NCBI GenBank assembly: GCA_007132315.1
Contig: SLOW01000228.1
Span: 1 to 12,025, forward strand
Source of the DNA: Opitutales bacterium
GTDB taxonomy: Bacteria > Verrucomicrobiota > Verrucomicrobiia > Opitutales > T3Sed10-336
Direction: 5' to 3'
DNA length: 12,025 bases
The translations under genes and the position numbers were made by a program. Position 1 is the first letter of the stretch. Each line of letters begins with the position of its first letter. The notes under the pieces were generated by a model, which had not been told where the DNA came from, did no database searches, and saw nothing but the letters and a program-made list of their open reading frames with translations. Positions 1-8,272 of this stretch are shown piece after piece.

Positions 1-78
1 GTGCCAAGGAATTTTTGAAGTGAGGGAATCTTTTTTTCAAGAACCGGCGAATCGTGCCGGCATCCCGCATTTTTTCGC

Positions 79-107
79 TTGCCTTCTCCCAAAACGTTAG
101 TTTTACT
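79..107 (+). promoter_or_regulatory. Weak sigma-70-like promoter candidate upstream of the operon
   Basis: TTGCCT (79-84) and TTTACT (102-107) are separated by 17 bases and each matches four of six positions of the bacterial -35 and -10 consensus. They lie in an AT-rich patch (about 68-170) that stands out from the GC-rich surroundings. TATATT at 108-113 is a better-looking -10, but it has no -35 at proper spacing. A perfect 5-bp inverted repeat (AAAAC 91-95, GTTTT 100-104) sits in the spacer and could be an operator or chance. Vegetative promoters in PVC-type bacteria are poorly defined, so this is only a placement guess for the transcript covering the three genes. Confidence 0.2.
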
Positions 108-209
108 TATATTACCCATAAGCGTGAAGACTAACCTAAAAGGGATAAGGGAGCCGTTGGAATCGGTTTATACCGGAGCTGGCCTTTCTATTGATTCACG
201 CCGAGCACG

Positions 210-227
210 TCCGACCGCCAGGTCGGA
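210..227 (+). other. Perfect 7-bp hairpin in the leader of gene 1
   Basis: TCCGACC (210-216) and GGTCGGA (221-227) form a perfect inverted repeat around the 4-base loop GCCA. If transcription starts near 110-120 and translation at the GTG at 335, the hairpin lies in a 5' untranslated leader of about 200 bases. It has no following T-run, so it is not a standard intrinsic terminator. No known riboswitch class is recognisable. The rest of 1-334 holds only short stretches that I cannot assign: a CCGGC/GCCGG inverted repeat at 44-60 followed by a T-run at 70-75, possibly the weak remains of an upstream terminator. Confidence 0.4.
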
Positions 228-334
228 TGTCGAACCGCGCCGTAATGGGCCGGCTCCCCGCAGGACAGTCACGGCGACGAATTTCCCGCCCGCGTGACCC
301 CAACCAACCAACAGAAGGCAACCGCCTCGATCCG

Positions 335-3300
335 GTGAAACCAAGAACGGTTTTTCACGATGTCGCTCCGACTGCGGCGCGCCGTTCCGTTACGGCAGTT
401 CTCCGCTTTTCCGCGTCAATCACACTTTGCTCGGCGCTGTTGCCGCCGGCGATCCTGACCGCGTCCGGACCGGTCGAAATCGAGGTTTCGCCGCCGTCGA
501 TCGCGGTCGGCGAGATGTGGCTGCTCGACACCGACCCGAGCCGGGACGCCCTCGAAGTCAGCGTTGACGTCCTGGTCAGCCGGGACCAACCCCTGGGCGA
601 ACCGCGCGACATTCCCTTTCTGATCGAAGTCCGCCTGACAGAAGACTTACCGGATGGCGTGGCGGTCGGTTCCGCCGCACAACAGCTCCTGGTCGACGTG
701 CCCCCGGTGGTGAACGACATGCAGCTGCTCGTTTCGCTTTCGGTCAAACCCGACCGTATTCTCAGCGAAGAGCACGGTTACATCCTCCAGGTCGCTGTGT
801 TTCACAACGCCGACCACCCATCCGGCGAATTCACCCAAGACCACATTGTCGAGGACGGTCCGCACGACATCGCACACTACAGCGGAACGCTCCATTTCGG
901 CAGCGTGGAAACAACGGTGAAGGCCTTTTCCGCCGCGCCGGAGAAACTGGCCGCGCCCGGCGCCTGGCGGATCGCCGTCGCGGAGGGTGAACTGGCCAAC
1001 GGAACACCTTTCTCGAACGGTCCGCCGCCATCCACCCCGCAACTCGAGATCGCGCGAAACGACAGCGACGGAAGGGCTTCGGTGGTGGACGGGGCCGTCC
1101 TGGTCGAACCGGATGATCCCGGGTTTTCGGTAAACGGCTGGACCGGAAGACTCGGCCGCGTCTCGATGGACGCGGACGGCCTGGAAGCCGTGTCCTTCGT
1201 TCTGGACCTCCCGGAGGGATCCGGCTGGCGGCGGGCCGAACCGGATACCGAGTGGCCGCGCACCCTGAACCCGGTGTTTTTCGCCGCGGGCGAATCCCTC
1301 GTTGTCGATCAGGACCTCCAGCCGAGCCAACCGGTGGCGGGAACACTGCCCTTCGCCTACGAATTCGTGGACGAGCGCCAGGCCGTCGGGTTCGTCGGAA
1401 CCCAATGGTCGTGGAATCTCGACAGCCTTCGCATCGCGACACCGGAAACGCGCTTTCTCCGCCAATGGCACTACGATCAATGGAAGTCTTTCAAGGGCGA
1501 CCTGCCCGACACCAACGACGGGTATTTCGACCAACTCCTGGCGAACGCGCTCACCGACTTGCACATCCGTCCGGGAATGGACGGCGGATTCAGCGTGGAG
1601 CTGGGCCTGAGCGACGGGGAATTCTTCACGCACTTCCCGCACGGGTACGTCCGCCACCTGGGAGGCGTGATCCGGCTGGAGAACAGCGTTCCGGATCCCG
1701 AAGAATCGGGCATGAACGGGGCGTTTACAGCGGTGGTCAGCCACACCGGGTGCCGTGCCGGTGACGACCCGCACGAGGCCCCCGATCCGGCGACCCGGGA
1801 GGCGGTGGCGGTCGGCCCGACCACCCTGCGATTTACGGCCCACGGAAGTCTGTGGACCGAGGGCATGCCGCTGACTTCGCTGCAGGGCGCCACCGTGCCG
1901 ATCGTACGGCGGGCGGCCGCGGGTCAAGATCCGGACAGCGGCCTGCCGGTACACGAAACCGCGAACTACGCGGGGCAGGACGTGCAGATCCTCGTTCCCG
2001 GCGCACTGGTGCCGGCGGCCCAAGATCTTCCCGGCGCGCTCAATCCGGTCCGCTGGCTGTACGCGGGGGTTCGGACCGACGAGGATGACGCCCTCGAATA
2101 TCCCGGAACATCCGCCTACCTGGCCGGAAACGGCGACTACGCCGGCGTGAATTTCCGCCACTTCGCCGGACTGACAGGTACCTCGCGCATCGGCGGCGCC
2201 ATTCTGGGACCGTACCAACTGGACAGCTGCCAGAAGGTGTACGCCCGTTTCTCCGGAGTGACCGGGAGCTGGGCCGCTGAGGCGGGCGACCTGCCGCCCG
2301 CGATCGAAATCGGGGGGCCGGATCCGTTCCTGTTCGTGTTCGACTTGTGGGCGTTTCAGCTGATCGGCAACGAGCCGCAATTCGACTACGGAGCGATCGC
2401 CGGCAGCGTCAGCCTCCCCTATCCGGCCGATTTCACTCTGGCGTTCGACTCGATCGAGTTCCATTGCTGCGGCAACCTGGATCGCCTGTCCCTCTCCGGC
2501 GAGAATACGGTTCGTTCGCTCGCCTACTGGGGCAACGCCCGCATCGACATCCAGAGCGCGCGGTTCGTATCGGCCGACGCATGCTCGATGAAGGACAGTT
2601 GCCTCGAACTGCACGTCCTCGCGCTGGCCAACGGTTTCCCCAACGACCTCGACGGCATCCTGCTGTTTCGCGGCAACGGACGCATGACCACGGGCCTGGA
2701 CGCCCCGCATCCCGCCAGCGCCCTGCACGTGCCGAACGGCAGCCCGTTCATGGGGGACTACCGCATCACCCCCGTCCGCCACGCTTATTACAACAATCCT
2801 CCGGCCCATGTGGGCGCGGGCGGCAGCGGCCCGGGAGACGGTTTTATCAGTGTGGCCGGACACCTCGGTCTGCCCTTCTTCGACGCCATGGAAGCGCACG
2901 CGATCCTGTTTGGAATGGAAAATCCGCCGACCGGAAACCCCGATATCATTCCCGGGTTGCGGCGCGGCTGGACGGTTGCCGGACAAACGTTTTTCAACAA
3001 CACCGACTTCGACGCCGAACACCGGGGCCTGCCGCCGGAGTTCGATGCCTGGATCGAATACACAACGAGCCACGATGAAGCCTTACTGACCATGGCCCGG
3101 CGAACCTGGTTCGGGAAAATTCCCTTCAATTTTCCGGTCCTCTTCGATCCGCCGACCCGGCATTTCCATTCGGTGGAAAAGAAGGAGATCGATATCATCA
3201 TCGCCCAGGCCGAAGCCGACGTGCCGCGACTCAACCACCGGCAGGCAGCCATCGACTTCGGCATCACCATCGGCCTGAGCCTGAACAATCTCTTTTCGGA

Positions 3301-5132
3301 CGTCCTCGCCCTGGCCACCGGCAAACTGGTGGGCGGTTTCGCCGACTTGGTGCTGGGGTCGTCGCTGGAGGACCTAGGAACGGGACTGGACGAACTCGAC
3401 ACCCTTCTTTCGCTGCAGGTACGCGACGCGCTGGGGGATCCGATCGTGTCGGCATTCGACGGGCCGATCGCCACAGCGGCGCAGCAACTGAAACAGGGCG
3501 CCGACGTGCAATCGGCCCTCGGGCACATCGATTTCGGCGCGTCCGTGCAGGAGGAAATCGCTTCGGCCACCGCGGTGTTCGTCACCGGAAAACTCGGTCC
3601 GATTTCGGAAGGTCTCGCCGGTATCCGGGCATTCCTCGCACCCGGAGAGGAGAACCAAATCGGCGAGTTCATGCAGGTGGCGATGGGGTTCATCGACCTG
3701 CCGCCGGGATTCGATTCGTTCAGCATCGACGAACTGATCGAACTCGCCGAACTGACGGATGGCCCGCTGCGCGACCGCCTCGACGAAATCCGCAACCGGA
3801 TGGAGGAACTGCGCGAGTTGGTGGAAAATATCAGCGGCCTGGGCGACCAGCTGGAAGACCTGTTTACCGGCGCCAACACGGATTTCACCGGCCTGCAAAC
3901 AACCGTGCGATTCTCCCTGGAGGACTATTTCGAGATGGTGCACGCCGACCTGGGCGCGTTCACCCAGGCGGAGATCGAAACGCGCATCCGCAACGAAGTC
4001 GAGGACCTGTTCTGGGCGCTGCCCGTCACCCACGAGGTGCAAAACGTCCTGCGCTCGCGATTCTATCACTTTGACCACCTCATCCAACAGGTGGTCTCCA
4101 GCGCGCTCGATCAGCTCAACCGCGCCATCACCGACATCGTCGCGGAAGCGGTCGATCTCGACGGTCTGCTCAACGATCTGACCGGGTTCACCGGATACGT
4201 GCAGGCCATCAGTCTGAAGGGCGAGGCGGTGATCACCGGCGACGACCTGACCTACCTCTCCCTCAAAGGCCGCACCACGATCCAGACCGAACCGGTGCCG
4301 CTGGATTTTCACCCGTTCTATGAGTACCGGCAATTGCACTCCGACGGAGCCAACGGTTGCGATCCAAACGCCCAACCGGCCCTGTTCAACCGGATCACCA
4401 TGGGCGCCACGGTGGCGCCGGCGCGCATGCCTGTCGGCGAGGTGAGCGTCACCATCTCGAGCCAGTTCTCCTTTACCGGCGACGGCGAAATCATCGGATT
4501 CATGGGCGGCTTCGAATTCCTGCAGGAGGGCCTGACCATGCAGCCGGTCAACTTCGACCGCATCAGCGCCCTGCTCAATATCGGCGCGGACGGGCCGGAT
4601 TTCGGCGGTTTCGAATTTTATCTGGCCGCCGAAGGCAACGCGACCATCTTCGCCAACAACAGTCCGATTCAGAGTCCGTGGAGCAACTTCAAACTGCACG
4701 GCGGCATCTTTCTCGGGAGGACCTGCACCGACGCGCCGTACGCCGCCTGGGCGCCCGGCCATGTCGTCAACAACCTTGCCGGCCCTCCCCTTCACCGGGG
4801 CCATCGCGGCCGTGGACGGACGCTTTCCGTTCATCGATGTCGGCTGCCTGCTGCGCCTCAAGGCGGGCGCCGGCATCGGCGCCTGGGGACTCGTCGGCGA
4901 TGACGGCCCCGATATCGGCGCCTTCGTGGCGGGAAACGTGACCGGACGATTCCTCTGCCTGATTTCAGGCGACGGCTCCCTGCTGATGTCGGGCCAGGCC
5001 AACAATCAAGGGGCGGCCATGAGCGGCCTGATCGAAGTCGATATTTCGGCCGGCCCCTGCCCCCTCTGCATCGAGCTCAACACAAAAATCGGCGTCACCC
5101 TGGACGGCGACGGCCTGAAAGTCGATCTATGA
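335..5132 (+). CDS. Giant secreted protein (about 1598 aa) with coiled-coil middle; frameshifted near its 3' end
   Basis: I do not recognise a named family. The open frame extends up to a TTG at 191. I prefer the GTG at 335 because it puts an export signal near the N-terminus: basic R16-R17, a hydrophobic stretch at about residues 25-43 and a small-residue cleavage region (T-A-S-G, 42-45). A possible ribosome site, AGAAGG (313-318), is rather far upstream, so the start is uncertain. Residues about 46-940 look beta-rich and mostly extracellular in style. Residues about 946-1286 are helical, with a leucine-heptad coiled-coil-like piece at about 1131-1180. From about 1290 to the end the chain is glycine-rich and beta-like, closing with C-P-L-C (5058-5069). 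As sequenced, frame 2 stops at 4903, but the protein clearly continues in frame 3 (about 4791-5132). The junction is at CCCC 4787-4790. The stop overlaps the start of gene 2 as ATGA, which supports frame 3 as the true 3' end. About 12 cysteines suggest disulfides in an oxidising compartment. The role is inferred to be structural or adhesive. The gene could instead be a decaying pseudogene if the frameshift is real. Confidence 0.8.
4787..4790 (+). other. Frameshift point (+1) in gene 1 at a C4 run
   Basis: Before this point the coding frame is that of 335 (codons ggc-cct-ccc-ctt). After it, sensible protein is read one base further on (ttc-acc-ggg-gcc-atc, giving F-T-G-A-I). Frame 2 turns into an Arg/His/Pro-rich string up to its stop at 4903. 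Frame 3 gives a Gly-rich beta pattern matching the preceding region and runs to the ATGA overlap with gene 2. The simplest explanation is one extra C in a homopolymer, either a sequencing or assembly error or a true mutation. The string C-C-C-C-T-T could also permit +1 slippage of tRNA-Pro, but I see no clear stimulatory structure. Confidence 0.8.
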
Positions 5133-8100
5133 GGATTTTTTGCATTCCAGCGGCCTGCTGCGGCCTCATCGCGGTCCTGTCCGGTCCGACCGTCGCGGCC
5201 GCTCCTCAGGTGGGCGTCGTCGCCCAGGTGGGCGAACCGGCCGGACCGGATTCGCGTTACGTTTTCGTTTATCTCCAATTCCTCGGGGGCGCGCAACCGG
5301 AACCGGCATACGCCGTTTACCACAAACCCGGAAGCGCCGATTCGCCGGCTTCCTATGTCCGCCTGGCCGTGATCCGCGAGACCACGCACATCCAAACAAT
5401 TGCCGCGCTCATGCAGCGCGCCTCGGACGCGGGCTTCGACAACGCCGCGCTGGAGCACCTGCTCGACGACGTGCTGCCGCCCGGGCCCTACGCCGACCTC
5501 GCCGAAAAAGTCGCCGCCTTTCACCTGGCGGACCCATCCGGCCTCTTCGCCCAGCAACAGGTCGCCGTGGCCCGCCTCCGTCCCCAGACCTCCCTTGCCC
5601 TCGGCCGGGCCTACATCGCGCGGGTTCCGGACAGCGCGCCAAACACCTTCGAAGTTCGCGTTTACCATCCCGAAACCGACAGTTCCGGACCGGTGGTGGG
5701 CCGGGTCACCACGCCGGCGCAACCGGCCTTTCCGCCCCCGCCCGACGGTCTCTCGGAACGGATCGAAACCACCCCGCGCGGTCATCTACGGGTACACCTG
5801 CGCTGGTGCACACCGCAACCGCTGCGCGAGATGGGGTTGCACTGGAGCGGGTTCCAACTTTTCCGGGTGCCCCGCGACTCCTGGCAGCAGGCGTTCAGCG
5901 AGGCTCCACCGGCGAATCTGTCCCGCGACGACCTCCTGGCCGCGGTGGACATCGAACTCGCCGTGCCGGTAAACCGCTTTCCGATCAGTCCCGCCGAAGC
6001 CCTGCCGTGCCCCGTGCCCCCGGAAAGCGAGGTCTTTTTCATCGCCGACGACAACGACTCGGCCGACCGCATGGCTTTCGAAGTCGGCGGCGAATTCTTC
6101 GAGGACGGTTTCGAAGCGACCTATTATGTGGCGGCGGTCGATCACTTCGGACGGATCGGTGAACCCGGCCCCGGGCTTCCGGTGGTGATCTGCGACCGCC
6201 TGCCCCCGCGCTCGCCCTCGCGGGTGCGCGTGGACAACATCTACCGGCAGGAAGGCGCCGACGATCACGCCCTGCGCATCAGCTGGCACCGCGACGACGC
6301 GGCGGAGGTGACTCGGTATCATGTCTTCAGATACGAAAATCCCGACGATGTGCTGATCGACCGCCAGGATCCGATCTGGCCGGACACACCGAATCGAATC
6401 GCCCAAATCGACAACAACGGCGACAGCGATCGCGTCACCTTCACCGACACGACTCCCGGAGCGCTGTCGCTGCCCGCCGACGACGGCGTCACACGCTGGT
6501 TTTCGATCGTCGCCGAGGACAACACCTCCTGCCCGGGTCCGCTCGGCTACGGGAATCTCAGCGGCCCGAGCGGCCCCGTGCCGGGCGCCCTATACAATCT
6601 CGCCGGTCCCGCCGCACCCGAAGGCCGGTTGCGGGTCCCGTGTTGCGCCATCACGGCCGTCCAGGGAGACCTGGACACAACCTCGCGCGAACCGATTCTG
6701 CTGGTGGCCGAACGCCTCCACGACGGAATCGCATGGGTGGAGTTTCGCGACGCGCCGTCGGACACATTTCTCGGGCGATTCCATTTCGGCAATTTCGATC
6801 AGATCCTGGCGACCCCGTCGTTCCAGGGCGGCTCGGCGATATTCCAGGCTCGCTTCGGCACCGCCTACGAACACACCTCAAACTGGGTCGGATCACATTC
6901 CGTTTCCGGCCCTCCCTACCCGGCGCATACCTGGACGGGCGAATGGGACTGTCGGCCTTCCCCCTCCTGCCCGGACGGTGTCATAGACCCGGTCGATCCC
7001 GACACCGGCGCCTTCCATGGAGTCTGTGTGGAACTGATCAACCCCCCGGAAAACGTCGTTGACGCCGCGCTTTACAGACGGCTAGGAGACGATGGTCCGC
7101 TCGTCATGCTGCGCCGGGAGAGGCTGGATACGAACGACGACGGAATCAACGACCTGACCGAACTCTGCGAACCCGCGCCTCCGGCGAACCCCGGACTGGC
7201 CTGTTACTACCTGCAGTATTTCGACCGGAACGGAAACCCGAGCGTGGTCACACGCCTGAACTGTATCCAGACCAGGGGTACGGAGAGTTTTCCCGTGCCC
7301 CGCATCACCCACTTTTTCGCTGAGGGACACGAAGGCGGGCTGTTTCCGATCGCGGGCGTACCCCTGGCCTGGTTTTGTCCGCGTCCCGGGGTGGACCGTT
7401 TCGAAGTGGCGGTGACCCCGGTGCCGCCCGGCGTGGAAACCACGTTCCAAGGCGGACACGAAGCGGGCGTCGGACCGATATGGGGCGTGGTGGACTCCGA
7501 CCGGCTGGCCAACGGGTTCGGCGAGGACTCGCCGAATTTCGCCACCTCGCTGATCCTGGAACGCGGCGTGATCTATCAGGCCAAGGTGCGCGCAGTCGGC
7601 GAAGGCACGTACGGGAATCGCGAGGCGGGCGCCTGGAGCGATCCGGCGACACTCGTCTGGCTGTTCGATCCCGACGCGTCGCCGGACCCGCCGCTCGAAG
7701 ATTGCCCGCTCCCGTGGCCCGCGCGGGACATCGCGCCGCTGATCACCGATCCGGCGCGGGAACTGGAGGCCATGCTTGTGGACTGGGCGGATCAGGTCGG
7801 CGGAGTCATCACGCCCGTCACCGAGTTGTGGGTCAAAGTCGGCGAATTCGAGAGCGACCAGGTGATCGCCCCGTCGATTCCGGGATTCACGACCGCGCCC
7901 CCGCCGCGGGTCGAGGTGGACGATCTCACGGACAATATGATCGTGCCACTGGCGTTCACGGTTTACCTGCACCAAACGTCAAACGAAAGCCGCGGAACCA
8001 TGCTGCAAGTGAGTCATTACGTCAATGAAATCCTCACCACCGACGGCCCGGAGGCGGGCCAGATCCAGATCATCGACCGCGCCTTCGCCGTCGCGGCCAT

Positions 8101-8272
8101 CGGCGAAGCCGATGCGGACGGCAACCAGCCCCGCGGAGGACTGTGGTTCCGCGTCAGGCATCCGCTGATCGCGGATCGCACATATCGCTGCGCCGTCGTC
8201 GTCCACGGCGGCGACCGCGAGCCCATGGAAACCCTGCGCACGGTGGAAATCGCCGTGCCTCCTCAGGAATGA
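5129..8272 (+). CDS. Secreted cysteine-rich protein with fibronectin-III-like segments (1047 aa)
   Basis: The start ATG at 5129 overlaps the gene 1 stop as ATGA. No good Shine-Dalgarno is visible, so translation is probably coupled. Residues 1-25 form a signal peptide with a hydrophobic core and an A-A-A cleavage site (V-A-A-A before P-Q-V). After about 180 residues of unassigned sequence, two FN3-like stretches start near residues 206 and 359. They carry the typical W-based strand and Y-x-V/Y-x-A-x-x-x-D strand patterns, for example around I-A-D-D-N-D (about 305) and R-I-S-W (about 380). A D-T-N-D-D-G-I-N-D loop (7127-7153, residue about 667) resembles a thrombospondin-3 or dockerin-type calcium site. 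The mature part has about 15 cysteines, including the vicinal pair C-C at 6641-6646, so disulfides are likely. No catalytic motif is seen. The role is inferred to be a partner or scaffold in the same extracellular assembly as genes 1 and 3. Family assignment beyond FN3-like is not possible by eye. Confidence 0.85.
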   Translation: MRIFCIPAACCGLIAVLSGPTVAAAPQVGVVAQVGEPAGPDSRYVFVYLQFLGGAQPEPAYAVYHKPGSADSPASYVRLAVIRETTHIQTIAALMQRASDAGFDNAALEHLLDDVLPPGPYADLAEKVAAFHLADPSGLFAQQQVAVARLRPQTSLALGRAYIARVPDSAPNTFEVRVYHPETDSSGPVVGRVTTPAQPAFPPPPDGLSERIETTPRGHLRVHLRWCTPQPLREMGLHWSGFQLFRVPRDSWQQAFSEAPPANLSRDDLLAAVDIELAVPVNRFPISPAEALPCPVPPESEVFFIADDNDSADRMAFEVGGEFFEDGFEATYYVAAVDHFGRIGEPGPGLPVVICDRLPPRSPSRVRVDNIYRQEGADDHALRISWHRDDAAEVTRYHVFRYENPDDVLIDRQDPIWPDTPNRIAQIDNNGDSDRVTFTDTTPGALSLPADDGVTRWFSIVAEDNTSCPGPLGYGNLSGPSGPVPGALYNLAGPAAPEGRLRVPCCAITAVQGDLDTTSREPILLVAERLHDGIAWVEFRDAPSDTFLGRFHFGNFDQILATPSFQGGSAIFQARFGTAYEHTSNWVGSHSVSGPPYPAHTWTGEWDCRPSPSCPDGVIDPVDPDTGAFHGVCVELINPPENVVDAALYRRLGDDGPLVMLRRERLDTNDDGINDLTELCEPAPPANPGLACYYLQYFDRNGNPSVVTRLNCIQTRGTESFPVPRITHFFAEGHEGGLFPIAGVPLAWFCPRPGVDRFEVAVTPVPPGVETTFQGGHEAGVGPIWGVVDSDRLANGFGEDSPNFATSLILERGVIYQAKVRAVGEGTYGNREAGAWSDPATLVWLFDPDASPDPPLEDCPLPWPARDIAPLITDPARELEAMLVDWADQVGGVITPVTELWVKVGEFESDQVIAPSIPGFTTAPPPRVEVDDLTDNMIVPLAFTVYLHQTSNESRGTMLQVSHYVNEILTTDGPEAGQIQIIDRAFAVAAIGEADADGNQPRGGLWFRVRHPLIADRTYRCAVVVHGGDREPMETLRTVEIAVPPQE
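8264..8272 (+). promoter_or_regulatory. ATGA junction between genes 2 and 3, possible re-initiation site
   Basis: The gene 2 stop TGA (8270-8272) lies inside the ATG of gene 3 (8269-8271). CAGGA (8264-8268) directly abuts the ATG. That is too close to work as a normal ribosome site for this start, but it is usable for a terminating ribosome that re-initiates. The same arrangement occurs at 5129-5132 between genes 1 and 2. A second in-frame ATG at 8320 also fits the export signal and is the main alternative. Confidence 0.6.

Noticed and set aside
44..75. Intrinsic terminator of an upstream gene
   Set aside because: The stem is only 5 bp (CCGGC/GCCGG) and the T-run begins about 9 bases after it, too far for a confident call.
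79..297. Small open frame of 72 codons in the leader
   Set aside because: It has no convincing ribosome site or protein character, and it overlaps the promoter-like AT-rich patch.
647..3073. Long minus-strand open frame (808 codons) opposite gene 1
   Set aside because: It is a shadow of a GC-rich gene. The plus strand has the signal peptide, domain-like pattern and gene coupling, while the minus frame gives low-complexity Arg/Val/Gly-rich sequence with no signal.
3374..5005. Minus-strand open frame of 543 codons
   Set aside because: It lies opposite the coding 3' half of gene 1, has no ribosome site or recognisable domain, and spans the frameshift point without any relation to it.
5129..5161. 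Lipoprotein signal for gene 2 (cysteines at residues 5, 10 and 11)
   Set aside because: The cysteines lie before or inside the hydrophobic core rather than after an L-x-x lipobox. An A-A-A cleavage site follows, so a standard signal peptide fits better.
8143..8268. Upstream extension of gene 3 into gene 2
   Set aside because: The 42 extra codons overlap gene 2, are Arg-rich, and would bury the export signal. The ATG at 8269 or 8320 fits better.
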